DNA of 58,246 nt from Actinomycetes bacterium (GTDB lineage: Bacteria > Actinomycetota > Acidimicrobiia > Acidimicrobiales > Microtrichaceae), in assembly GCA_029782335.1 (NCBI GenBank), contig JAKOVA010000173.1, positions 1 to 58,246 on the forward strand, given 5' to 3'. Of the stretch, positions 15,848 through 23,541 are shown one piece after another. How positions within the stretch are numbered: the stretch's first letter is position 1; every line of letters begins with the position of its first letter. A program made the position numbers and the translations under genes. The notes under the pieces were generated by a model. The model was given only the letters and a program-made list of their open reading frames with translations. It was not told the origin of the DNA and did not search any database.

Positions 15848-17653
15848 TCAGGATGTCGCGGTCGTTTCGTTGGGTTCCGGCTGGGCGGTAACCGGACGAG
15901 CGGCGGCCATGGCGTCAGCGACGCGCTCTGCGACGGGATGGCCGTCGAGTTCCTCGATCGTGGCAGGAAGCGGGATGCACCAACTCGGGTACTCCGTTCC
16001 CAGCGCCGGCTGATTCGGCCGGTCGGTCGCTGCGACGAGATCGTCGGTTGTCACGAGCACCAGGTCGGAACCGGCAGCGGCGAGACGTCGATGGGCAATG
16101 AGGAGCACCTCGATGTCATCGAGGCCGGAGGCGTCTGGCCCGAGGACGTCTCGGAGATGTGCGGCCAGCGATGGGTCTGCGGCCGGATCGGACGAGGAGA
16201 GTCCGCCACGAACCGTCGGTAGGTCGTGGGTAGTGAGGGTGCCGAGGGAGCCCGCCGGCCATGTCTCGGGCGCATCGTCGAACCACCCCACCTTCGTGCC
16301 CGCGATTCCCGACGCCGCGATCCGTTCCCGGACTCCGGCCTCGACGGTGCCGAGGTCTTCCCCGACGACGAATGCGCCGTGACGCGCCGCCTCGATCCGA
16401 ACGACGGCGAGGAGTTCCTCTGGTCGGTACCGAACGTACGCGCCGTGGTGCGGGTCGCCGTCGCGTGGGATCCAGAAGAGGCGGAACAGCCCCATCACAT
16501 GATCGATCCGTAAACCGCCGTAGCGGCGGAACGCCGCTCGGATCACCGACCGGAACGACTCGTACCCGCCGGCGCGGAGCGACCACGGCTCGAACGGCGG
16601 CAGTCCCCAGTTCTGTCCGGCAGGATTGAACGCGTCGGGTGGGGCTCCGACCGACATGTCCCGCGCGAGGACGTCCTGGTGGCACCACGCTTCGAATCCG
16701 TCGGGGTCGACGCCGACGGTGAGGTCGCCGAAGAGCGTGACGCCGAGGGAGGCGAGCTCCGCCCGCGCCTCGTCGAACTGTTCGTCGGCGAGGCGTTCGA
16801 CCCACTGCCAGAACCCGACGGTCTCGGTGTGCTGCGAGGCGTACTGCGCGATGGCCCGGGCGTCGGGGCGCTGGAGTTCGGAGGGCCACCGTGGCCATCC
16901 GCGGCCGTGCGACTCGACGAGCGAACAGAAGACCGCGTGACGTAGGTCGCCGTTGGGTGGGGGTGCGCCGGCATTCGTGTAGGCGGCGACCAGCGCGGCG
17001 CGCTTGGCCCGCCAGACGGCGTCACGGTCGATGCGTTCAGCGTTGTGAGGCCGGAAACTGGTCGGCTCGCCGCAGTCGATGCGATCGACGTCGATCCAGA
17101 GCGGATCGAGGTGGCTGCGGCTCGACGGTGAGTATGGGCTCGCGGTCCGCGGCACCACGCCGAGCGCTTCACCAAGCGGGTTCACGCCGAGCACCGTGCC
17201 ACCCCGCTGTGCGGTCCAACGGCCGAGCCGGACGAGATCGGTCAGATCCCCGATTCCCCAACTTCGTCGGGATCGTGCCGCGTAGAGCTGTGCCGTCACA
17301 CCCCATCGGCGTACGGGCTGAGGAGGGAGGCTCGCGGGCGCGACGAACAGTGTGGTGGCGCAGTCGCTGTCGTGGGGATGGAGCGTGTGGACACCAACGG
17401 GCAGGTCCGGGGGCAGGTGCGAGCCGACCGACACATCGGTGCCGTCCTCGAGCCGGATGGTCGCCGGCGAGTTGAGCGGTTCGGCCGAACCGGCGTCCAC
17501 GAACCACAGGGGCGGTCCTGTCATTCGGCCGTTTCCGTCGCCATGTGCCGCCATCGTGTGGCGGATGGTCTCGATCGTCGTCTGGTCAGCGTCGTGCCAC
17601 ACGCCCTCGATGTCCCACCACCCGTCGTCGATCCCCCAGTCGTCGGTGCCCAC
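15848..17653 (-). CDS. malQ: 4-alpha-glucanotransferase (amylomaltase), GH77
   Basis: A 601-residue cytoplasmic enzyme that transfers alpha-1,4-glucan segments between maltooligosaccharides. A short N-terminal region (WGIDDGWWDIEGVWHDAD) and a beta-sandwich extension precede the GH77 barrel, as in actinobacterial MalQ. Catalytic elements are visible: nucleophile Asp in LRIDHVMG (about residue 383), acid/base Glu in GEDLGTVE (about 431), and the stabilising His-Asp in THDLPT (about 477). The GTG at 17653 has GGGAG upstream and follows the DUF3105 stop by 2 bases, so the two genes are cotranscribed. An open frame upstream of this GTG overlaps the DUF3105 gene and is not coding. GlgX near 56 kb would supply linear glucans for this enzyme. 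Confidence 0.92.
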   Translation of the reverse strand: MGTDDWGIDDGWWDIEGVWHDADQTTIETIRHTMAAHGDGNGRMTGPPLWFVDAGSAEPLNSPATIRLEDGTDVSVGSHLPPDLPVGVHTLHPHDSDCATTLFVAPASLPPQPVRRWGVTAQLYAARSRRSWGIGDLTDLVRLGRWTAQRGGTVLGVNPLGEALGVVPRTASPYSPSSRSHLDPLWIDVDRIDCGEPTSFRPHNAERIDRDAVWRAKRAALVAAYTNAGAPPPNGDLRHAVFCSLVESHGRGWPRWPSELQRPDARAIAQYASQHTETVGFWQWVERLADEQFDEARAELASLGVTLFGDLTVGVDPDGFEAWCHQDVLARDMSVGAPPDAFNPAGQNWGLPPFEPWSLRAGGYESFRSVIRAAFRRYGGLRIDHVMGLFRLFWIPRDGDPHHGAYVRYRPEELLAVVRIEAARHGAFVVGEDLGTVEAGVRERIAASGIAGTKVGWFDDAPETWPAGSLGTLTTHDLPTVRGGLSSSDPAADPSLAAHLRDVLGPDASGLDDIEVLLIAHRRLAAAGSDLVLVTTDDLVAATDRPNQPALGTEYPSWCIPLPATIEELDGHPVAERVADAMAAARPVTAQPEPNETTATS

Positions 17654-17655
17654 CG

Positions 17656-18156
17656 TCAACTCCCGTGGCCGGCGGGGTGCGTCGGCGCCGTGCTGTTCGC
17701 GGCGTGGACCTCGTTGATGAACCCGTCGAGCGCGTGCCGGTCGACTCCGCGGCAGGTGAGCTTCTTGAGCCACGCCGTCGCGATGATCCGAGCCGGCAGC
17801 TTCGGCGCGGGGGCGACCACGACGGTCGGGCCCGCGAGCGAGTGGACCGCATCGAGGTCGGCCGGATCGCGGTACTGCACGATGACCGTGCCGGCCTCGA
17901 GGGTCGTCACCTGTTCGATCGGCGAGATCGGTCGGTCGAGGAGGCCGTGGACCTCCGCTCCAGGCGTGTGTGGACCGGAGGTCGGTGGGTCCGTGAGGTA
18001 GCTCGGTGGCGTGGCATTCGGAAGGAGATGGCCAAGGTTGGTGTCGGACTGCTCGACAACGATCGGCCCGCACCGAGCGCTCGCGCGGTCATCTGCGCCG
18101 CACGCGCTCGAGGTGGCGACGGCAAGTGCGAGGGTGATCGCCAAGCTCCGAACCAT
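17656..18156 (-). CDS. DUF3105 domain protein, probable lipoprotein
   Basis: A 166-residue exported protein. The N-terminus MVRSLAITLALAVATSSAC is a signal peptide ending in a possible lipobox Cys at about residue 19. The body contains DPPTSGPHTPG (about 56-66) and a later EAGTVIVQYRD, both typical of DUF3105, whose function is unknown. Two further Cys occur (RCGP and LTCRG). It is transcribed divergently from the coiled-coil gene at 18192 and is followed after 2 bases by malQ. The pairing with malQ is seen here, but no functional link is known. The ATG at 18156 is the first plausible start after the divergent promoter region. Confidence 0.78.
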   Translation of the reverse strand: MVRSLAITLALAVATSSACGADDRASARCGPIVVEQSDTNLGHLLPNATPPSYLTDPPTSGPHTPGAEVHGLLDRPISPIEQVTTLEAGTVIVQYRDPADLDAVHSLAGPTVVVAPAPKLPARIIATAWLKKLTCRGVDRHALDGFINEVHAANSTAPTHPAGHGS

Positions 18157-18177
18157 GGGAACCCATTGTGGTCTTCG

Positions 18178-18183
18178 TAGACT
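18178..18183 (+). promoter_or_regulatory. -10 hexamer TAGACT, leaderless type
   Basis: TAGACT ends 8 bases before the ATG at 18192 and lies in the 35-base gap between two divergent genes. Confidence 0.45.
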
Positions 18184-18191
18184 GCGTTGTG

Positions 18192-18488
18192 ATGCCCGCA
18201 CCTCTGGTCGAACGACGCTTGAAGATGTTGAACCGTCGGCTCGCGCAGTTGCGTGCAGATCTCGCGCTCGCCGACGAGCAACTCGCGCACTTCGCCGACG
18301 ACACCGACGACGCCCGGCTCCGGGCGCTCGTGTCGGAAACCCCACTCGCGGAGCACGAGCACCGCGAGGCAGAGCGGCACTCCAGCGCGATGGCGCGTCA
18401 CCGCAACGAGCTGGTCGAACGCATCGCCAAGTTGGAGGCCGAGCAAGACGTGCTGCTCGACAAGCTCTCGGCGCGACAGCGCGGCTGA
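18192..18488 (+). CDS. Small coiled-coil protein upstream of the ANTAR regulator
   Basis: A 98-residue soluble protein made almost entirely of charged heptads (KMLNRRLAQLRADLALADEQL... and RNELVERIAKLEAEQDVLLDKL), predicted to form a helical hairpin or coiled-coil dimer. No enzymatic motif, signal peptide or membrane helix is visible. I do not recognise a named family. It lies 4 bases upstream of the ANTAR response regulator and so shares its transcript, which suggests a regulatory or scaffolding role. The ATG at 18192 is chosen over a GTG 24 bases earlier because a TAGACT -10 box precedes it at leaderless spacing. Confidence 0.7.
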   Translation: MPAPLVERRLKMLNRRLAQLRADLALADEQLAHFADDTDDARLRALVSETPLAEHEHREAERHSSAMARHRNELVERIAKLEAEQDVLLDKLSARQRG

Positions 18489-18492
18489 ACCC

Positions 18493-19107
18493 GTGATCGA
18501 CGATCAACGCGCGCCGAGTTCGATCCGGGTCGTGATCGCGGAGGACGAGGCCATCATCCGGATGGATCTGCGGGAGACCCTCGTCGAGGAGGGCTACCAG
18601 GTCGTCGGTGAGTGCGGGCGCGGCGACGAGGCGATCGAACTCGTTCGACTGCTGGAGCCGGACGTTGCCGTATTGGACGTGAAGATGCCGGGCGTCGACG
18701 GGATCACCGCAGCACGGCAACTCGCTGCGGATCACGCCTGCGCGATCGTCTTGGTCACCGCGTTCTCACAGCGCGAGTTGATCCAAGACGCACGTGACGC
18801 CGGGGTGATGGCGTATGTGGTCAAGCCGTTCGACCGATCCGATCTCGTCCCGGCGATCGAGATTGCACTCGGGCGATTCGCCGAGATCAGTCGGCTCGCC
18901 GCCGACAACGCCGGACTCACCGACAAGCTCGAGGTGCGCCGGCTCATCGACCGGGCGAAGGGCCGCCTGATCGACGAAGGGTTCTCCGAACAGGAGGCCT
19001 TCTCCTACTTGCAGCGCACCGCGATGAACGAACGGCAGACGATGCGGGAGGTCTGCAATGCCGTCATCTCGGGTGAACGCGCACCCGAGAGGCCACCTCC
19101 GGCCTGA
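18493..19107 (+). CDS. ANTAR-domain response regulator (PdtaR-like)
   Basis: A 204-residue regulator. The receiver domain (about residues 12-125) keeps its acidic pocket (AEDEA), phosphoacceptor Asp62 in VAVLDVKMP, the Thr/Ser switch (LVTAFS) and conserved Lys in VVKPF. The C-terminal ANTAR domain (about 135-195: LEVRRLIDRAKGRLIDEGFSEQEAFSYLQ...) is a three-helix RNA-binding module that works as a transcription antiterminator by binding paired hexanucleotide-loop hairpins. It resembles PdtaR of actinobacteria, whose partner kinase PdtaS is usually encoded elsewhere, and none is in this window. The GTG at 18493 directly follows the coiled-coil gene. polA follows 18 bases later but has its own -10 element. 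Confidence 0.88.
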   Translation: MIDDQRAPSSIRVVIAEDEAIIRMDLRETLVEEGYQVVGECGRGDEAIELVRLLEPDVAVLDVKMPGVDGITAARQLAADHACAIVLVTAFSQRELIQDARDAGVMAYVVKPFDRSDLVPAIEIALGRFAEISRLAADNAGLTDKLEVRRLIDRAKGRLIDEGFSEQEAFSYLQRTAMNERQTMREVCNAVISGERAPERPPPA

Positions 19108-19110
19108 CGG

Positions 19111-19116
19111 TAGGTT
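19111..19116 (+). promoter_or_regulatory. -10 hexamer TAGGTT, leaderless type, for polA
   Basis: TAGGTT ends 9 bases before the polA ATG at 19126, within the 18-base gap after the ANTAR gene. Confidence 0.5.
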
Positions 19117-19125
19117 GGTCGGCCG

Positions 19126-21798
19126 ATGCCGACCCTCATGCTGATCGACGGGAACTCGCTCACCTATCGGGCGTTCCACGCGTTGCCGACCGACCTCACG
19201 ACCGCGTCGGGCCAGGTGACCAACGCCGTGTTCGGGTTCACGTCGATGCTGGTGAACCTGGTGCGAGACCACCGGCCCGATCTCATCGCGGTCACCTTCG
19301 ACCGACCCGAGCCGACCTTCCGTCACGAGCGGATCGACACCTACAAGGCGAACCGCGCGGCGGCGCCGGACATTCTTCGTCAACAGATGGGCCTCGTTCG
19401 TGAGGTGGTCGACGCGCTGGCCCTGCCGGTGGTCGACATCTCGGGATACGAGGCCGACGACGTGATCGCCACGCTCGCGACCCGCGCTCGTGACGCAGGG
19501 ATCAGGACGATCATCGTCACGGGTGATCGCGACAGCTACCAGCTCGTCGAGGACCCCTACATCAGCGTCCTGTACAACAAGCGTGGCGTCAGTGACTACG
19601 CCCTGTACGACGAGGCGGGAATCGTCGAGCGAACCGGCGTGCGGCCCGATCAGTACGTGCTCTACGCGGCGTTGCGCGGCGACCCCTCCGACAATCTCCC
19701 GGGGGTGCCGGGGGTGGGGGAGAAGACCGCCGCGAAGCTCGTCACGACTTACGGCTCACTCGACGGCATCTTCTCCCATACCGCGGAGCAGACGCCCAAG
19801 TTGCGGGCGAACCTCGAATCGAGCGAACCGCAGGCACGGCTCAACGCAGAGGTCATGCAACTGGTACGTGACGTCCCCCTCGACGTTGACCCGCTCGACC
19901 TGCGGCAGGGTCACGTCGACCGGGACGAGCTGATGAAGCTGTTCAACTTCCTCGAGTTCGGGTCACTGGTTTCGCGGCTCGCCGACGCGTTCGGTTCCGC
20001 GCTCGAGGGGGTGACCGCAGAGCAGCGTGAGGTGATCGAGGCCGAGCTCACCGTCGTTGACCGCGAGGCGCTCGATCGCGTCCTCGTCGGCTTGGAGCGC
20101 CAACCTTCCGCGATCGCGGTGGCAGGAGCGTGGAGCGGTGTGCCGGGTCGGAGTCCGCTGGTGGGCATCGCGGCCGTTGCCGACGCCGGCAACGGGGAGG
20201 TGCTGTGGTTCCCCACCGAGTTGGTCGGGGCCGCTGCGGATCGACTCGCGGCGCTGCGGCTCATCGCCCACGACGCGAAGCCACTCTTGCGGTCGATGCT
20301 CGATCTCGGCGCTGTGGGCGGCAATGAGCCGGCCCTGGAGCTGGACACGAAGCTCGCCGCCTATCTCCTGGATCCGGCCGATGCGCGCTACGAGCTGGGT
20401 GAACTGCTCGACCGGTACGCGAACGCCGAGTTGGCTGCCGGGGATGCGGCACCCGACGGTCAGCTTGATTTCGGGGCCGCGGACCAGGGCGAGTCGGTCG
20501 CCCATGTGACCGCGCGTGCCGCGCTCGGCGTCGCCCGGCTCGCGCCGCGGCTGCGTGACGCGCTCGAGTCGCTGAGCCTCCTCGGCCTCAACGACGACGT
20601 GGAGACCCCGCTCATCGGTGTGCTCGCTCGGATGGAACACGTCGGCATCGGCGTCGACGTCGTCGAGTTGCGGCGCCTGTCGGATCGTCTGGTTGGCGAA
20701 TGCGGCCGGCTGCGCGCGCAGATCGTCGAGGACGCTGGGGTCGACTTCAACGTCAACTCGACCAAGCAGCTGCGCGAGGTGCTGTTCGACCGACTGGGCC
20801 TCACGCCGCAGAAGAAGACCAAGACCGGCTACTCCACAGACGCCGCGTCGCTCGAGAAGCTCCTTGGCCAGCACGACATCATCGAGCACCTTCTCGCCTA
20901 CCGGGAGGTCGAGAAGCTGCGGTCGACCTACGGGGAGGGTCTCCTCGCCGAGGTCGCTGCCGACGGCCGCATCCACGCCACGTTCAACCAGACGGTCGCC
21001 CGCACCGGCCGGCTGTCCTCCGACGCGCCGAACCTGCACAACATTCCCGTTCGATCCGAGGAGGGCCGGCAGTTCCGGCGGGTCTTCGTGCCTGCTGCGG
21101 GCCACGAGTTCCTTGTCGCCGACTACAACCAGATCGAGCTGCGTTGCATCGCGCATCTGGCCGAAGATCCCGGCCTCATCGAATCGTTCCGTTCCGGCCG
21201 CGACATCCACAACGAGACCGCCGCGAGGGTGTTCGGCGTGGATCCCGGGGCGGTCAGCATCGAGCAGCGCTCGAAGGCGAAGATGGTCTCCTACGGGTTG
21301 GCCTACGGCATGGAGGCCTACGGGCTCGGCCAGCGGCTGAACATCCCGACCGATGAGGCGCAGATCATCCTGGACGCGTACTTCGAGGCCTTCCCGGCCG
21401 TGAAGTCGTATATGGAGCGGACGGTGGCCGAGGCCCGGGAGCGGGGATACACCGAGACGCTGTTCGGTCGACGTCGCCGGATCCCCGAGTTGTCCTCGAG
21501 CAACTATCGAATTCGTCAGGCAGGCGAGCGGCAGGCGATGAATGCGGGGATCCAGGGCCTCGCCGCGGACATCTTCAAGGTCGCGCTGGTGCGGATCGAC
21601 CGGGCGCTCCGACGAGCGTCGATGGCGAGTCGGCTCATCCTCCAGGTGCACGACGAAGTGTTGTTGGAGGTACCGCCCGCGGAGCACGATGCGGCCGACG
21701 CCATGGTCCGACACGAGATGGGCGACGCTTTCGACCTGGCGGTCCCGCTCGAGGTGAACCTCGCGTTCGGGTCGACCTGGGCAGACGCCAAGGCCTGA
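19126..21798 (+). CDS. polA: DNA polymerase I
   Basis: An 890-residue polymerase for Okazaki-fragment maturation and repair. The 5' nuclease domain spans about 1-290 (LIDGNSLTYRAFHALP, and the helix-hairpin-helix region VPGVGEKTAAKL). The region 305-480 has the 3'-5' exonuclease fold but lacks the metal-binding acidic residues: where an FDTET-type Exo I motif should be the sequence reads AIAVAGAWSG, so proofreading is probably absent. The polymerase domain has motif A DYNQIELR (D666), motif B KAKMVSYGLAYG (K719) and motif C VHDE (D843). Position 723 is Tyr where E. coli has Phe762; Tyr here is known from T7 and mycobacterial enzymes and weakens discrimination against dideoxynucleotides. Length and domain order are normal. 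Confidence 0.96.
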   Translation: MPTLMLIDGNSLTYRAFHALPTDLTTASGQVTNAVFGFTSMLVNLVRDHRPDLIAVTFDRPEPTFRHERIDTYKANRAAAPDILRQQMGLVREVVDALALPVVDISGYEADDVIATLATRARDAGIRTIIVTGDRDSYQLVEDPYISVLYNKRGVSDYALYDEAGIVERTGVRPDQYVLYAALRGDPSDNLPGVPGVGEKTAAKLVTTYGSLDGIFSHTAEQTPKLRANLESSEPQARLNAEVMQLVRDVPLDVDPLDLRQGHVDRDELMKLFNFLEFGSLVSRLADAFGSALEGVTAEQREVIEAELTVVDREALDRVLVGLERQPSAIAVAGAWSGVPGRSPLVGIAAVADAGNGEVLWFPTELVGAAADRLAALRLIAHDAKPLLRSMLDLGAVGGNEPALELDTKLAAYLLDPADARYELGELLDRYANAELAAGDAAPDGQLDFGAADQGESVAHVTARAALGVARLAPRLRDALESLSLLGLNDDVETPLIGVLARMEHVGIGVDVVELRRLSDRLVGECGRLRAQIVEDAGVDFNVNSTKQLREVLFDRLGLTPQKKTKTGYSTDAASLEKLLGQHDIIEHLLAYREVEKLRSTYGEGLLAEVAADGRIHATFNQTVARTGRLSSDAPNLHNIPVRSEEGRQFRRVFVPAAGHEFLVADYNQIELRCIAHLAEDPGLIESFRSGRDIHNETAARVFGVDPGAVSIEQRSKAKMVSYGLAYGMEAYGLGQRLNIPTDEAQIILDAYFEAFPAVKSYMERTVAEARERGYTETLFGRRRRIPELSSSNYRIRQAGERQAMNAGIQGLAADIFKVALVRIDRALRRASMASRLILQVHDEVLLEVPPAEHDAADAMVRHEMGDAFDLAVPLEVNLAFGSTWADAKA

Positions 21799-21847
21799 CC
21801 CCGCCGGCCTCGGCCTTCGCCCGGCCCGTCTGCCGAGCCGTCCCACG

Positions 21848-22226
21848 GATCTCGGCCCTGACCCCGCGGTCCTACGGATCTCGGCCCTGAGCTCCGCCGT
21901 CTCGCGGATCTCGGCCCTGAGTCCCGCCGTCTCGCGGATCTCGGCCCTGAGCGTCGGTTGTGGCCGCGTTGTGGGCCGAGTTCGTTTCTGGGGTTGCGTG
22001 GCGGCCTTCGCCCGCTCCGATCTCGGCCCTGAGCGTCGGTTGTGGCCGCGTTGGGGGCCGAGTTCGTTTCTGGGGTTGCGTGGCGGCCTTCGCCCGCTCC
22101 GATCTCGGCCCTGAGCTCCGCGGTCCTACGGATCTCGGCCTTGAGCGTCGGTTGTGGCCGCGTTGGGGGCCGAGTTCGTTTCTGGGGTTGCGTGGCGGCC
22201 TTCGCCCGCTCCGATCTCGGCCCTGA
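21848..22226 (+). repeat. Left composite tandem array, anchor GATCTCGGCCCTGA
   Basis: The 447 bases 21799-22245 hold no gene. They contain eight plus-strand copies of an anchor GATCTCGGCC(C/T)TGA, starting at 21848, 21877, 21907, 21937, 22019, 22101, 22131 and 22213. The steps are therefore 29, 30, 30, 82, 82, 30 and 82 bases. The 30-base unit continues with a GCTCCGCCGTCTCGC-like tail. The 82-base unit continues with a nearly invariant segment containing GGGGGCCGAGTTCG. Each 82-base unit can fold, since CTCGGCCC pairs exactly with GGGCCGAG 25 bases later. The unit-to-unit identity is far higher than chance. Confidence 0.93.
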
Positions 22227-22259
22227 GCGCGTGTCAGGTGCGCGGTCAGGGCCGAGATC
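22213..22259. terminator. Perfect inverted repeat between convergent polA and AbiEi/DUF559 genes
   Basis: GATCTCGGCCCTGA (22213-22226) is repeated inverted at 22246-22259, and four more pairs (CGCG/CGCG) close inside after one mismatch. This gives a very stable hairpin on either strand. The right arm contains the stop codon of the minus-strand gene. No T-tract follows, so it may work as a bidirectional road-block or 3'-end stabiliser rather than as a classic terminator. Confidence 0.55.
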
Positions 22260-23205
22260 TGCACAGGGCCGCCAGATCCACCCCGAGGAGCGCCGCCCGT
22301 GCTCCGAGCGCCTGAGCGACGAGGTCTCGAGTGGCCTCGGGTCGCCGTGTCGACTGATGACCGAGGTAGATCGCGTCCCAGCCGATCTTGGAGAGACGAT
22401 GATCGCGGTCCTCGTCGGCGGCCTCGGGGATGCGTCCGAAGTGGAACTGCCGACTGTGTGCCTCGATCGCAAGGCGGAGTTCAGGCACGGCCAGATCAGC
22501 CCGAGCGACGAACGCGCCCGTGTCGTCGCGGATGACGTATTGGCGTCGCAGCGGCGGAATCCTCGGATCGCGCAGCATGAGCTCAATCGTCCGCTCCCAC
22601 CATGAGTCGCGGACGGGTGAGTCGTCGAGTTGAGCAAGCAGCTTCAGCAGGGTGCCGGTTCCTGATGGTCCGGGCCGGTGCAGCCGCCACACGGCTTCGC
22701 TCAACCACCGGACGCTCACTCCGCTGCGCCGCGCGGAGTCGAGTGCTCGCTCGACTCGGGCGACGCCGGCCACGGCGCCAAGGTCGCAAAGCGTGCGCGC
22801 CAGGCCCGTGCACGGCAGACCGCCGATGACCACGAGGTCTCCTGCCGGGAGGGATGCGGTGATGTGGGTGATGGCTCCGGGGACTTTGAGGCGCCGCTCC
22901 GAGAGCAGTTCGATGGTCGGTTCGGACTCGAATCCGTCGAGGCCGTGGAGCCGGGCGGCCGACCGCATCGCGGCCACCCCGTGGCCGCCTCCGGCCAAGA
23001 GGGCGGCGGCGAGGTCCTGCTCCCACCGACGGCCGGCGGCGCTCCATCGCAGCACGCCCGGAGGGTCTTCGAACAGTGCGCCTGCGCTGATGAGTTGCCG
23101 CACGGTGGAGCGGTGAAGTCCGTGTTGAGTGGCCTCGGTGCGTGTGAAGGTGCCGTATCGGGAGGCCGACAATCGCGAGACGGCGCCCAGGGCGTCGTAA
23201 CTCAT
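22246..23205 (-). CDS. AbiEi-type N-terminal domain / DUF559-like protein
   Basis: A 319-residue protein. The N-terminus (about residues 12-60: ASRYGTFTRTEATQHG...LISAGALFEDPPGVLRW) matches the winged-helix domain of AbiEi-type proteins, known as the antitoxin/regulator of type IV toxin-antitoxin systems. The C-terminus (about 225-310) resembles DUF559, a fold related to Vsr and PD-(D/E)xK nucleases: ARADLAVPELRLAIEAHSRQFH, then DHRLSKIGWDAIYLG. Asp and Glu of the putative active site are present, but the usual ExDG...H wording is altered to EAHSRQFH. No AbiEii-like toxin gene is adjacent. Such genes are multicopy in actinobacteria and poorly understood. The stop codon lies inside an inverted copy of the repeat anchor, and both flanks are repeat arrays. 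The ATG at 23205 is the first start giving the AbiEi domain. Confidence 0.8.
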   Translation of the reverse strand: MSYDALGAVSRLSASRYGTFTRTEATQHGLHRSTVRQLISAGALFEDPPGVLRWSAAGRRWEQDLAAALLAGGGHGVAAMRSAARLHGLDGFESEPTIELLSERRLKVPGAITHITASLPAGDLVVIGGLPCTGLARTLCDLGAVAGVARVERALDSARRSGVSVRWLSEAVWRLHRPGPSGTGTLLKLLAQLDDSPVRDSWWERTIELMLRDPRIPPLRRQYVIRDDTGAFVARADLAVPELRLAIEAHSRQFHFGRIPEAADEDRDHRLSKIGWDAIYLGHQSTRRPEATRDLVAQALGARAALLGVDLAALCRSRP

Positions 23206-23283
23206 TCCGCAAGTGTGACGTCCGCCTCTGACACTGAACGGACGGCGTCTGCTGCCCGGCGGGCTCGTGGGGGTGGTGGCGGG

Positions 23284-23468
23284 GATCTCGGGCCTGGGCG
23301 GGTTGGTGGGTCGCGGTGGGGGCCGAGTTCGGTCGGGCTGGGATCTCGGGCCTGGGCGGGTTGGTGGGTCGCGGTGGGGGCCGAGTTCGGTCGGGCGGGG
23401 AACTCGGGCCTGGGCGGGTTGGTGGGTCGCGGTGGGGGCCGAGTTCGGTCGGGCCGAGTTCGGTCGGG
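23284..23468 (+). repeat. Right tandem array, 58-base units
   Basis: The 349 bases 23206-23554 contain no gene. Three units start at 23284, 23342 and 23400 (GATCTCGGGCCTGG, the same, then GAACTCGGGCCTGG), each 58 bases and nearly identical. A partial fourth piece is formed by a second CCGAGTTCGGTCGGG at 23454-23468. Each unit contains GGGGGCCGAGTTCG, which is identical to a segment of the 82-base units left of the AbiEi/DUF559 gene, and its anchor matches the left anchor at 12 of 14 positions. Confidence 0.92.
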
Positions 23469-23541
23469 CTGGGGTCTGTCGCAGCGGGATCGTGCGGGCG
23501 GAATCGTGCGGGCGGGGTCGTGTGGGCGAGCGTCGAGTTCG

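Noticed and set aside
21848-23468. CRISPR arrays
   Set aside because: The units are contiguous tandem repeats of 30, 58 and 82 bases with no unique spacers of uniform size and no cas genes.
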